This document shows, piece after piece, positions 6,554 to 13,789 of a stretch of DNA of 23,388 nucleotides. Position 1 is the stretch's first letter. Each line of letters opens with the position of its first letter. The position numbers were made by a program, and so were the translations under genes. Origin of the DNA: JAIXWP01 sp044371755 (GTDB taxonomy: Bacteria > Bacteroidota > Bacteroidia > Flavobacteriales_D > Sanyastnellaceae); contig JBILSZ010000041.1 in the NCBI GenBank assembly GCA_044371755.1, positions 1 to 23,388 on the forward strand, in the 5' to 3' direction. Below the pieces are notes generated by a model. The model saw only the letters and a list, made by a program, of their open reading frames with translations. It did not search any database and was not told the origin of the DNA.

Positions 6554-8173
6554 ATGAAGTATTCGTTCATCATTTTACTTTTAGCTTTTTCAAACTTGCT
6601 CTTTTCTCAGCGACAAGAGTTTGAAGATAAGTACCCCAATGGTAATACGCGCAGCGTAGGTATTTATAAGCGTGGAATGGAAGATAGCACTTGGCGCTAC
6701 TTTTACGAAAGTGGCTTGCTACAAGAGGTGACCAATTATAAAATGGGAAAGTTTCATGGCGCCGTAACGCAGTATCACCCCAACGGCAAGATTAAAATCG
6801 AAGGCTACTTTAAAGAAGACAAACAAGATAGCATTCAGAAGACATTCTCAGAAGCAGGAAAACTGCTTGAAGAAGGGTATTATCGAGACGGAAAAAAAAC
6901 TGGGATCTGGAACTACTTCTTTCCCAACGGCGATACTTCCATGACTGAAAAACATTCAGACACTCTGATTTATTTGCTCACAAAATTCAATGAGGCTAAA
7001 AAATGCATGATCAGAAATGGCAATGGAACGATCGAGTCTTTTTTTGAGAATGGAAAAATAAAAGAGCGCACTACATACGTCAATGGTCTGCCTGACGGCA
7101 CTTTTGAGGAATATTATTCGGGCGGTTCATTCAGAGTATCCGGGCGTTATGCTAAAGGATTAAAACATGGCGAATGGGCTGAGTACTTTCCAACTGGTAA
7201 AATCAAAAGAAAGACGGGATATGTTTTTGGCGTTCTCGATGGCCCGTTTGAAGAATACTATGCCAATGGCAAATTGAACGTAAAAGGAAGTCATCTCCAA
7301 GGTAAAAAAAACGGAGAATGGAAATGGTATCTGGAAGATGGCGCTTTTGATATAGAAGGTGGTTTTGATAACGACATTCAAAGTGGTGCCTGGACCTACT
7401 ACTACAAAAACGGCAACAAGCAGAGCTGGGGACAATATGAAAACGGTAAAATGCAGGGAACGTGGAAATACCAATACTTCCATGGTGAGTCTTGGAAAGA
7501 GGGAAATTATGACAAAGGGTTGAAAGAAGGGAGATGGACCTATTGGTATGAGAGTGGAAAAACCTTGATGGAGGGATCTTTCAGCAAAGACTTAGATGAG
7601 GGTCCGTGGATTAACTATTATGAAAACGGTAAAGTGAAGGATAAAGGCACATTTGAAAAAGGAAAAATGAAAGGATTCTGGGAGGGTTATTTTCCAAATG
7701 GCTTGAAAAATTATAGCGGAAGTTGGAATGGGGATATAAAAACAGGAGAATGGAGCTATTGGAATGAGAAAGGGAAATACGAAAAACGAGAGATGTACAA
7801 CGAAGCTGGCGTGCTCAATGGTCCTTTTGAAATGTATAACGAAGCAGGCAAACTTGAGAGTAAAGGCGCCTATCTCAATGGTAAGCCTAACGGCAAATGG
7901 GAGTATTACTATCCTCATGGTTCTATGTTGCGCCAGTGTACTTACAACGCTGGGAAACTGGAGGGTAAGTCGCTGATGTACGGCGAAAACGGCAAATTGA
8001 CAGAAGAGTGCGGTTATAAAAACAACAAACGTCACGGAGTGCGGACTACGTATGATCCGAAAACGGGAAATGTTGTGTTAAAAGAAAAATACGAAAATGG
8101 GTCTATGGTGAAATTGTTGGAAGGCAGTCCCGGCGGCGCACCTTTGCCTCCCGCTGGTGGTAAAAAGCGATAG
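6554..8173 (+). CDS. Exported MORN-variant (YwqK-type) repeat protein
   Basis: 539 residues: a signal peptide (MKYSFIILLLAFSNLLFSQ) followed by about 19-20 tandem repeats of 23-24 residues. The repeat consensus is roughly G-x-W-x-Y-Y-x-N-G-K-x-x-x-x-G-x-Y-x-x-G-K-x-x-G (examples YENGKVKDKGTFEKGKMKG and YANGKLNVKG). This is the MORN_2/YwqK repeat, common in Bacteroidota and often labelled a 'toxin-antitoxin system YwqK family antitoxin'; no toxin gene lies nearby, so I give that label no weight. Repeat 5 is degenerate and carries an insertion (ILE-rich, near residues 135-160). The tail is GGAPLPPAGGKKR. The protein is predicted to be periplasmic or surface-located and beta-rich. Its function is unknown. 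Confidence 0.85.
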   Translation: MKYSFIILLLAFSNLLFSQRQEFEDKYPNGNTRSVGIYKRGMEDSTWRYFYESGLLQEVTNYKMGKFHGAVTQYHPNGKIKIEGYFKEDKQDSIQKTFSEAGKLLEEGYYRDGKKTGIWNYFFPNGDTSMTEKHSDTLIYLLTKFNEAKKCMIRNGNGTIESFFENGKIKERTTYVNGLPDGTFEEYYSGGSFRVSGRYAKGLKHGEWAEYFPTGKIKRKTGYVFGVLDGPFEEYYANGKLNVKGSHLQGKKNGEWKWYLEDGAFDIEGGFDNDIQSGAWTYYYKNGNKQSWGQYENGKMQGTWKYQYFHGESWKEGNYDKGLKEGRWTYWYESGKTLMEGSFSKDLDEGPWINYYENGKVKDKGTFEKGKMKGFWEGYFPNGLKNYSGSWNGDIKTGEWSYWNEKGKYEKREMYNEAGVLNGPFEMYNEAGKLESKGAYLNGKPNGKWEYYYPHGSMLRQCTYNAGKLEGKSLMYGENGKLTEECGYKNNKRHGVRTTYDPKTGNVVLKEKYENGSMVKLLEGSPGGAPLPPAGGKKR

Positions 8174-8184
8174 CCTTCACTTAG

Positions 8185-8205
8185 GGACAACGTCCATATT
8201 TTTTT
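8185..8205 (+). terminator. Weak terminator after the MORN-repeat gene
   Basis: A short GGAC / GTCC stem with a 3-base loop is followed by ATA and seven T, 12 bases after the stop codon. The stem is only 4 bp, so this is tentative. Confidence 0.35.
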
Positions 8206-8220
8206 CCCACACCTAAAATA

Positions 8221-8250
8221 TTGTACCTTGTACCCGCACGTCTATATTTG
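8221..8250 (+). promoter_or_regulatory. Promoter of the ricT-gldH operon
   Basis: TTG at 8221-8223 and TATATTTG at 8243-8250 are separated by 19 bases, the best two-part Bacteroidota promoter in the window. The leader to the ATG at 8301 is about 45 bases. Confidence 0.7.
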
Positions 8251-8300
8251 CGAAATACGTGAGATGGAAGATTGTGTAATGACGAAAAAGAATTGATAAC

Positions 8301-9920
8301 ATGGGATGTTCAAGTTGTTCTTCAAATAATGGTTTACCCGGTGGATGTAAAAATAACGGCGCTTGTGGTACCTACGGATGTAATAAGTTAGATGTATTTG
8401 ACTGGTTGTCGGGAATGGAAGTTCCCCTGGGCCAAAAGGCGTTTGATATTGTCGAAGTCCGTTTTAAAAACAGTCGAAAAGGATTTTACCGCAACAGCAG
8501 CGCGCTGGAGCTCTATCCTGGTGACATTGTAGCTGTAGAAGCCTCTCCAGGTCACGATATCGGAGTGGTATCCATAGTGGGCGAATTGGTGCGCATGCAG
8601 ATGAAGCGTAAAGACGTAAAGGATAATTACGAGGTAAAAAAGATTTTTCGCAAAGCCAAGCAAGAGGATATTGAAAAGTGGCAAGAAGCCCGCAAACTCG
8701 AGCAAGACACTATGATGCGCGCTCGCACTATTGCTCGCGCCTTGGATTTGCAAATGAAAATCAGCGACGTCGAATATCAAGGAGATAAAACGAAAGTAAC
8801 CTTTTTCTATACCGCTGATGATCGTGTAGATTTTCGAGAATTAATTAAAAAATATGCCGAAGAATTTCGAGTAAAAATCGAGATGCGCCAAATTGGATAC
8901 CGCGTGGAAGCGGGCCGTCTAGGTGGAATTGGCTCATGTGGTCGCGAACTATGCTGTTCTTCATGGCTAACGGATTTTAGAGCCGTTTCTACCAGTGCAG
9001 CGCGCTACCAACAGCTCTCGCTCAATCCATCTAAGCTAGCCGGTCAATGTGGAAAGCTCAAGTGCTGCCTCAATTATGAGTTAGATCAATATGCCGAGGC
9101 CTTGAAAGATCTTCCAAGCACGTCTGTAAGGCTAAAGCTTCCAAAAGGAATTGCCTCTCATTTCAAAACTGATATTTTCAAGCGCACTTTGTATTATGTA
9201 TACGAAGGTCAACCTGGAGAATCTCCCTTCCCTCTATCAGTAGAGGCCGTAAAGGAAATAATCGAGATGAATAAAAAAGGAGTCGCGATCGAAGACGTGG
9301 AAGACTTTATGGAAGAAGAGGTAGAGGTAGAGGAAACGGATTTTGCACAAGTAGTAGGTCAAGATAGTTTGACACGTTTTGATCAAAAACGAAGAAAAGG
9401 CCCAGCTAACAGGAATAAGAGGGGGAATCAGAACAGGGCACAGAACAAGAACGAGAACAGGAACGAGAACAGGAATAAAGAACCCCAAAGGGGCGCGGCA
9501 GGAACAAGGGAACAAGGGAACAAGGAACAAGGAACAAGGGAACCCCAAAGGGGCGCGGCAGGAACAAGGGAGCAAGGAACAAGGGAACCCCAAAGGGGCG
9601 CGGCAGGGAACAAGGGAGCTGGGAACCAGAACAGGAATAGAGCGCAGGGAGCAAGGGGACAAGGACCAAAAGAACCCCAAAGGGGCGCGACAGGAACAGG
9701 GGAACAAGGGAACAAAGGAACCCAGGGGGGAGCAGCAGGCAACAAAGGAACTGATAACCAGAATAGGAACGAGAACGAGAACAAGAACGAGAACAGGGAA
9801 CAAGGAACAAGGGAACAAGGGAATCAGAATAGAGGGCCAAGGAGAAACAATAATAACAACAGAAACCGCGGACCTCGCAGAGATAAACCCAACAACCCAG
9901 AAGGAGGAGAGGCGAAATGA
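8301..9920 (+). CDS. ricT: PSP1-domain protein RicT/YaaT family with long repetitive basic tail
   Basis: 539 residues. The N-terminus is Cys-rich (MGCSSCSSNNGLPGGCKNNG). Residues from about 40 to 290 are the PSP1/RicT core, with IGYRVEAGRLGGIGSCGREL, CCSSWL and CGKLKCCLNYELDQY. In B. subtilis RicT (YaaT) is part of the RicAFT complex, which carries Fe-S clusters and affects RNase Y processing; the Bacteroidota role is not established. An acidic linker (EDFMEEEVEVEETDF) follows near 340-360. From about residue 370 the protein is a low-complexity N/R/G/E/Q tail with four copies of EPQRGAAG or EPQRGATG, encoded by palindromic DNA repeats (separate entry). Without the tail the protein would be about 370 residues, nearer to family size. 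The stop overlaps the gldH start (ATGA), indicating an operon. Confidence 0.9.
   Translation: MGCSSCSSNNGLPGGCKNNGACGTYGCNKLDVFDWLSGMEVPLGQKAFDIVEVRFKNSRKGFYRNSSALELYPGDIVAVEASPGHDIGVVSIVGELVRMQMKRKDVKDNYEVKKIFRKAKQEDIEKWQEARKLEQDTMMRARTIARALDLQMKISDVEYQGDKTKVTFFYTADDRVDFRELIKKYAEEFRVKIEMRQIGYRVEAGRLGGIGSCGRELCCSSWLTDFRAVSTSAARYQQLSLNPSKLAGQCGKLKCCLNYELDQYAEALKDLPSTSVRLKLPKGIASHFKTDIFKRTLYYVYEGQPGESPFPLSVEAVKEIIEMNKKGVAIEDVEDFMEEEVEVEETDFAQVVGQDSLTRFDQKRRKGPANRNKRGNQNRAQNKNENRNENRNKEPQRGAAGTREQGNKEQGTREPQRGAAGTREQGTREPQRGAAGNKGAGNQNRNRAQGARGQGPKEPQRGATGTGEQGNKGTQGGAAGNKGTDNQNRNENENKNENREQGTREQGNQNRGPRRNNNNNRNRGPRRDKPNNPEGGEAK
9421..9840 (+). repeat. T-depleted purine-rich repeat array with four CCCCAAAGGGG palindromes inside ricT
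   Basis: Palindromes CCCCAAAGGGG lie at 9483-9493, 9543-9553, 9588-9598 and 9675-9685, each in a unit GAACCCCAAAGGGGCGCGRC. The units are separated by variable runs of GGAACAAGG or GGGAACAAGG. Spacings are 60, 45 and 87 bases, all multiples of three, so every copy is read in the same frame as EPQRGAxG. By my count only 9 T occur in these 420 bases, which is why nearly every reading frame on both strands stays open. Confidence 0.85.
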
Positions 9921-10390
9921 GGGTAAGAATTCTGTTTCCTACTTTTCTTTTTTCCATATCTCTTCTGCTCATTTCATGCGACGATAAAGTCGTTTTTGAA
10001 GAAAACGCAGATATTGAAAGTGGTGTATGGAACATTAAAGACGGAAAGTCTTTCGAGTTTGATATTCAAGACACCAATTCATTGTTCAATTTCTATGTAA
10101 ACGTTCGAAACGGTGAAGAATACGCCTATAGCAATCTATTCGTATTTGTCGAAATGGAATTTCCAAATGGAAAAAAGAGCATAGACACACTTGAATGTCC
10201 TCTCGCCGATGCTTATGGAAATTGGTATGGAAGAGGATTGGGTAAAATTTTCGATAATAGAATTTTATTTCGTGAGCGCAAACGCTTTCCTTTGTCTGGA
10301 CATTACAAGGTTGGAATTTATCAAGCGATGCGTACCGATGATCTACCTGGCATTTACGATGTTGGTTTTCGTCTCGCAAAATCCAATTAG
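9917..10390 (+). CDS. gldH: Gliding motility lipoprotein GldH
   Basis: 157 residues with a lipoprotein signal (FLFSISLLLISC, lipidated Cys21). The mature domain matches GldH by pattern: NLFVFVEMEFPNGKKSIDTL, then LADAYGNWYGRGLG, RKRFPLSGHYKVGIYQAMR and a final YDVGFRL. In Flavobacterium johnsoniae GldH is needed for gliding and is associated with the gliding/T9SS machinery at the cell envelope. Its ATG overlaps the ricT stop by 4 bases. RicT followed by gldH is, as far as I recall, a recurrent Bacteroidota arrangement, which supports the call. It fits the T9SS sorting domain on the esterase at 1393-2535. Confidence 0.9.
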   Translation: MRVRILFPTFLFSISLLLISCDDKVVFEENADIESGVWNIKDGKSFEFDIQDTNSLFNFYVNVRNGEEYAYSNLFVFVEMEFPNGKKSIDTLECPLADAYGNWYGRGLGKIFDNRILFRERKRFPLSGHYKVGIYQAMRTDDLPGIYDVGFRLAKSN

Positions 10391-10397
10391 ACATAAT

Positions 10398-10472
10398 GGG
10401 TTGTTAGCTCAGCTGGTTTAGAGCACTACGTCGACAACGTAGGGGTCGCTGGTTCGAACCCAGCACAGCCCA
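10398..10472 (+). tRNA. tRNA-Val (anticodon GAC)
   Basis: The acceptor GGGTTGT / ACAGCCC closes with one T-G wobble. The D arm is GCTC / GAGC, the anticodon stem CTACG / CGTAG has loop TCGACAA, and the T arm has TTCGAAC. The anticodon is GAC (Val). Position 33 is C instead of the near-universal T. Discriminator A at 10472; CCA is not encoded (CAC follows). It starts 7 bases after the gldH stop, so it may be co-transcribed with ricT-gldH. A T-rich run follows. Confidence 0.85.
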
Positions 10473-10507
10473 CTTTTTTCTTTTATACATTCGCTAAAAA
10501 ATTATTC

Positions 10508-11641
10508 GTGCAGTTCAAGGATGTCATAGGCCAAGAAGAAACCAAAACTCGGTTGTTGCGATCGTTTCACGATGGTCGCTTGGCGCACGCCATCATGCTC
10601 TTAGGCCCCGAAGGCTCTGGAAATCTTGCCTTGGCGCTTGCATTTGCACAATATATAAGTTGCCCTAACAAAACGGAAATCGACTCCTGTGGGGTTTGTC
10701 CTTCGTGCCGCAAGCACGCCACATTACAGCATCCGGATGTGCACTTTTCATTTCCTTATTTCAATAAAACCAAGGGTGAAGGCGGAGGAGACAAAACGAA
10801 CAGTGGACACTATGGCAAAGAGTGGCGTGAAACATTGCTCGCTTCTCCTTACATGGATCTAGATCACTGGAGAGCGATTATCACCAAAGAAAACAAGGTG
10901 CTACAATTGGGGGTAGCTGAGGCTGAGCACATCGTGAAACGAATTTCTCTACGAAGCCATGACGGTGGATACAAATTTCTAATCCTCTGGCTTCCTGAGT
11001 ATTTGAGCACTGATACTGCAAACAAGTTGCTCAAAACACTTGAGGAACCACCTGATAACACTGTGTTTTTATTAGCGGCTTCGAATGTAGAGCGCATGCT
11101 TTCTACGATACTTTCTCGAGTGCAAACTCTAGTTGTTCCCAAACTTACAGATGAAGACATTAAGGCTGCACTCGTCAGAAAAGGTGTAGAAGATCAGACA
11201 GCCGCGGGTATCACACACTACGTTGATGGCAACTGGTGGAGAGCCAGCTTGCTAGCAAATAGCAATGACCCCAATATGTTTTTTAGCACTCAATTTATAG
11301 AGTGGATGCGCATGTGTTGGAAAAAGGACATAGCTGAAATCGTCAAGTGGGCCGACCAGATGCACGGACTGATGCGCGAGGATCAAAAAGAATTTCTGAT
11401 GTACGCTTTAGACCAAGTAAGGCAGAACCTTGTGTTGAACTACGCCGGCCATGAACTCGCAAGAATGAATGAACAAGAAGCCGCTTTTAGTGCCAAGTTT
11501 TCTGTATTCATAAATGAAAGAAACGCGGAAACCCTAATGGAACTAATCACGGATGCGTTTTATGATATCAATCAAAACTGTTATTCCAAACTCGTTCTCA
11601 CAGATCTTTCGTTTAAAGTTCACTATCAGTTGAGGAGTTGA
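10508..11641 (+). CDS. holB: DNA polymerase III delta-prime subunit (clamp loader)
   Basis: 377 residues, starting with GTG. The clamp-loader AAA+ fold is clear: FKDVIGQEETK, a P-loop-like GPEGSGN (residues 33-39) in which the usual Lys is Asn, as expected for the non-hydrolysing delta-prime subunit, and a zinc site Cys52-x8-Cys61-x2-Cys64-x2-Cys67. DTANKLLKTLEEPPDNTVFLL and STILSRVQTL follow. It acts in the tau/gamma-delta-delta-prime complex that loads the beta clamp. An unusual insert around residues 84-105 (NKTKGEGGGDKTNSGHYGKE) lies between the zinc module and the core. There is no Shine-Dalgarno. In Firmicutes holB is next to ricT; here gldH and a tRNA lie between them. Confidence 0.92.
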   Translation: MQFKDVIGQEETKTRLLRSFHDGRLAHAIMLLGPEGSGNLALALAFAQYISCPNKTEIDSCGVCPSCRKHATLQHPDVHFSFPYFNKTKGEGGGDKTNSGHYGKEWRETLLASPYMDLDHWRAIITKENKVLQLGVAEAEHIVKRISLRSHDGGYKFLILWLPEYLSTDTANKLLKTLEEPPDNTVFLLAASNVERMLSTILSRVQTLVVPKLTDEDIKAALVRKGVEDQTAAGITHYVDGNWWRASLLANSNDPNMFFSTQFIEWMRMCWKKDIAEIVKWADQMHGLMREDQKEFLMYALDQVRQNLVLNYAGHELARMNEQEAAFSAKFSVFINERNAETLMELITDAFYDINQNCYSKLVLTDLSFKVHYQLRS

Positions 11642-11724
11642 TTTTCATTATTCTTTTGTGAAAAATTAAATTCGTCCTTTGGTTATTTCAACCTGAATTA
11701 TTCCAATTTTGTGTCATAATAATT

Positions 11725-12723
11725 ATGACTATGAAATCTACCATCCTATTGCTCGCAGCAGGTTTGACGCTTACTGTCTCTTCTTGTGTGAGTCATCGCA
11801 AATACAGCGATCTCGAAACGAAGAAGAATTCCATTGTTTCAGAAAATGATCAGTTGAAAAAAGATAAGGAGCGCCTAGAAGCGTCTGAATTAGAGCTTAA
11901 CACTGCACTTACCGTTCGCGGCAAAGAAGTAGATGAGTTGAAAATTGATACTGCGGATTATGGTAAGCAGTATCGTCAGTTGAAAGTGCAGTATGATAAA
12001 ATCAATGAGCTGAATGATATTCTTAGCAAGAAGAGCAATGAGCTCTTATCTCAAGCCACTGGTGAGAATCAGAAGTTGGCGAATGAGCTTTCTAAGACAC
12101 AAGAAGCTCTTCAGAAAAAAGAAGACATGTTGAAGGCTCTTGAAACGAATCTCAATGAAAAGCAAGCGGATATTGATAAAGCGAATGTTGAACTGAAGGA
12201 TCGTGAAGCCCGCCTCACTGAATTGGAGGATTTGTTGGCCGCTCAACAAGCAGCAAGCGAAGCACTTAGAGATAAAGTTCAAAACGCTCTTTTGGGATTC
12301 AAAGACAAAGGATTGACTGTAACAGAAAAAAATGGTCGCGTATATGTGAGCATGGAAGCTAAATTACTTTTTGCATCCGGTTCTACAGCTGTGGATCCTA
12401 ACGGCCGCAAGGCATTGGTAGATTTGGCAAAAGCCATTGAAAACGAGGTAGACATGGAGATCATTGTAGAAGGACATACGGATACTGATCAATTGCGATC
12501 TTCTTCAGTACCGCGCGACAACTGGGAATTGAGCGTTTTGCGTGCGACCGAAGTAGTAAAAATCATGACAGCGAATAGCAATATCAAGCCTCAAATTTTA
12601 AGTGCTGCTGGACGAAGTGAATTTATGCCAATTGGTGCAGACAAGGCTAAGAATAGAAGAATTGAAATCATTCTTCAGCCCGATCTTGGTGAGCTTTACA
12701 AAATCATTGAGTCTCAGAAGTAA
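11725..12723 (+). CDS. OmpA-family peptidoglycan-associated lipoprotein with coiled-coil stalk
   Basis: 332 residues. A lipoprotein signal (LLLAAGLTLTVSSC, Cys21) leads into a long coiled coil from about 28 to 185 (LKKDKERLEASELELN and similar heptads). The C-terminal OmpA/MotB domain (from about 210) has LLFASGSTAVDPNGRKAL, VEGHTDTDQ and NRRIEIILQP, the peptidoglycan-binding signature. It is predicted to be anchored in the outer membrane and to reach the cell wall through the coiled coil. A second ATG (11731, MKSTILLL) is an equally likely start. Transcription probably uses a box near 11711 (imperfect, CAATTTTG). It is convergent with recO, and the coding ends overlap by 20 bases. Confidence 0.9.
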   Translation: MTMKSTILLLAAGLTLTVSSCVSHRKYSDLETKKNSIVSENDQLKKDKERLEASELELNTALTVRGKEVDELKIDTADYGKQYRQLKVQYDKINELNDILSKKSNELLSQATGENQKLANELSKTQEALQKKEDMLKALETNLNEKQADIDKANVELKDREARLTELEDLLAAQQAASEALRDKVQNALLGFKDKGLTVTEKNGRVYVSMEAKLLFASGSTAVDPNGRKALVDLAKAIENEVDMEIIVEGHTDTDQLRSSSVPRDNWELSVLRATEVVKIMTANSNIKPQILSAAGRSEFMPIGADKAKNRRIEIILQPDLGELYKIIESQK

Positions 12724-13438
12724 ACACTTCATGCAATACATCCAAGCTCTTGAACTCTCGCACATTTTCGAGGTGGAGCTTGATGTAATGCAGTAGATAT
12801 TCTAATAAGCCTTTCCGCTCTACTCCAGAGATTTTTAATGCATCTATTTGATCAAAGGTGGTAGTGAGCATTTGTGCCCACAAGACTTTGTAGTGCCCTT
12901 CGATATAATTTTTGTGACCCGGCCGCATATTCGTGAATTGGCCAGAAACAAAATCGAAGTAATCTTGCTCGAAATTCGTGTCATCTTCAATAGGTGAAAA
13001 GCCGTAATACTTCGTTAGTTGCGCTAAAAACCAAAGGTGAAAATTTCTCACCTGCTTGCTATGATCTAGCAGTTGTAGTGCATTTTCGATAAAGTCATAC
13101 AATTCATCATTTTGATAGTCGTCAGCAACCGTTTTGTACAAGACCTCATTCAGGAAGAGGACTATTGCACTTTTCACAGGTTTAAATGGAATGTCTGAAA
13201 AAGGAATTGCTATTCGGGCGTCCGAAAAAGTTGCGAGGCTAGTATTTTCTTTCACTTTAACATTCAGTTCGAGTATGGTGAGCGGCTGAAGTTGTGCGGC
13301 TGTACTCGACTTTCCCTTTTTACTCGTTCTCACTAAAAAAGCCTTTAATCCAAGTGACTTGGTGAAGATTCTGGCAATAATTTGATTATCTTTATACTTA
13401 ATGGTTTGAAAAACAATACCTTTTGTGTGCTGTTCCAA
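12704..13438 (-). CDS. recO: DNA repair protein RecO
   Basis: 244 residues. The N-terminus EQHTKGIVFQTIKYKDNQII is the typical RecO OB-fold start. The helical C-terminal part follows (VLFLNEVLYKTVADD, FHLWFLAQLTKYYGFSP, FDFVSGQFTNMRPGH). RecO works with RecF/RecR to load RecA onto SSB-coated DNA. The Cys4 zinc module of many RecO proteins is absent; there is no cysteine at all, a condition seen in other Bacteroidota. The start is TTG at 13438: no ATG lies in frame nearby, and MEQHTKGIV fits the family start. It is divergent from the small-RNA candidate, whose -7 box begins at the very next base. Confidence 0.92.
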   Translation of the reverse strand: MEQHTKGIVFQTIKYKDNQIIARIFTKSLGLKAFLVRTSKKGKSSTAAQLQPLTILELNVKVKENTSLATFSDARIAIPFSDIPFKPVKSAIVLFLNEVLYKTVADDYQNDELYDFIENALQLLDHSKQVRNFHLWFLAQLTKYYGFSPIEDDTNFEQDYFDFVSGQFTNMRPGHKNYIEGHYKVLWAQMLTTTFDQIDALKISGVERKGLLEYLLHYIKLHLENVREFKSLDVLHEVFTSETQ

Positions 13439-13446
13439 TACTTTTG
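13439..13446 (+). promoter_or_regulatory. -7 box of candidate small RNA
   Basis: TACTTTTG is an exact TAnnTTTG match on the plus strand, in a stretch with no plus-strand gene before 13790. A correctly spaced TTG was not found, so it is moderate evidence only. Confidence 0.4.
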
Positions 13447-13450
13447 TTAT

Positions 13451-13660
13451 TTTAGCACGCTTTACACATCGCGTGGTTCAAATTTCTTGATTTATATATT
13501 GAAAACCAATATTTAATTGATGATTTTTGACACAATAAATTGATCTCTCAAAGAGCTACGAGCTCTTACTAAGATATGCAAAGGTTACATCGCCCCCTGG
13601 GCGGTGTATGTTTAAAGTTAGGTTAGGCAGGGCAATCTTCGGGTTGCCCTGTTATTTTTT
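13451..13660 (+). ncRNA. Candidate small structured RNA or leader between recO and the sensor kinase
   Basis: This part of the 351-base gene-free stretch has an exact -7 box at its 5' side and a strong terminator at its 3' side. Three hairpins are visible: AAGAGCT / AGCTCTT (13551-13567, perfect), TACATCGCC / GGCGGTGTA (13586-13608, one wobble) and the terminator stem. An A+T-rich first 90 bases precede them. A 16-codon ORF (13576-13626) spans the second hairpin. It may be a free small RNA of about 200 bases or an attenuated leader for the kinase 130 bases downstream. I could not match it to a known family (6S-like end pairing was not seen). Confidence 0.4.
13628..13660 (+). terminator. Strong intrinsic terminator
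   Basis: A perfect 8-bp stem CAGGGCAA / TTGCCCTG with an 8-base loop (TCTTCGGG) is followed by TTATTTTTT. It points along the plus strand, where no coding gene ends, so it must end a non-coding transcript or act as an attenuator. Confidence 0.75.
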
Positions 13661-13774
13661 AGAACGGGAATGAGAACAAGGAAGAAAAGAACAAGGAACA
13701 GGGGAACTATCCCTTCAATTCCAATATCCAATTTCCAAATTCCAATCTCCAATCTCTAAATTCCAATCTCTAGT
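13661..13774. repeat. Intergenic low-complexity repeats (GGAACAAGG-type and CCAATCTC-type)
   Basis: 13661-13707 is a T-poor run resembling the ricT tail DNA (AGAACAAGGAACAGGGGAAC). 13716-13774 is an array of about eight short imperfect units of the CCAATnTC / CCAAATT type. No coding sequence or promoter box is evident inside it. Confidence 0.7.
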
Positions 13775-13789
13775 CCTTATCTTCGCTTT

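Noticed and set aside
7592..8035. 147-codon minus-strand ORF over the MORN-repeat gene, and a similar one at 7160-7483
   Set aside because: Hydrophobic translations arise from the antisense of the Gly/Lys/Tyr repeats; no promoter or conserved feature.
6554..8173. Toxin-antitoxin system suggested by the YwqK-type repeats
   Set aside because: No toxin-sized partner gene on either side, and the protein has a signal peptide; the antitoxin name of the repeat family is not evidence of function.
9481..9700. CRISPR-like array from regularly repeated palindromes
   Set aside because: Spacers vary in length (34-76 bases), are themselves repetitive, the whole is coding in frame, and no cas gene is present.
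9237..9818. Long open frames on the minus strand and in the +1 frame over the ricT tail (193, 209, 118 and 202 codons)
   Set aside because: The DNA here has almost no T, so stop codons are rare in all frames. The proteins are low-complexity (PLFPCS, GTRNKEQG) and the ricT frame is the one continuous with a conserved domain.
13576..13626. 16-codon ORF MQRLHRPLGGVCLKLG, faintly like a PspC N-terminus (LGGVC)
   Set aside because: Too short to support a domain, and the resemblance is a few residues in a GC-rich hairpin. Kept only as a possible leader peptide within the small-RNA finding.
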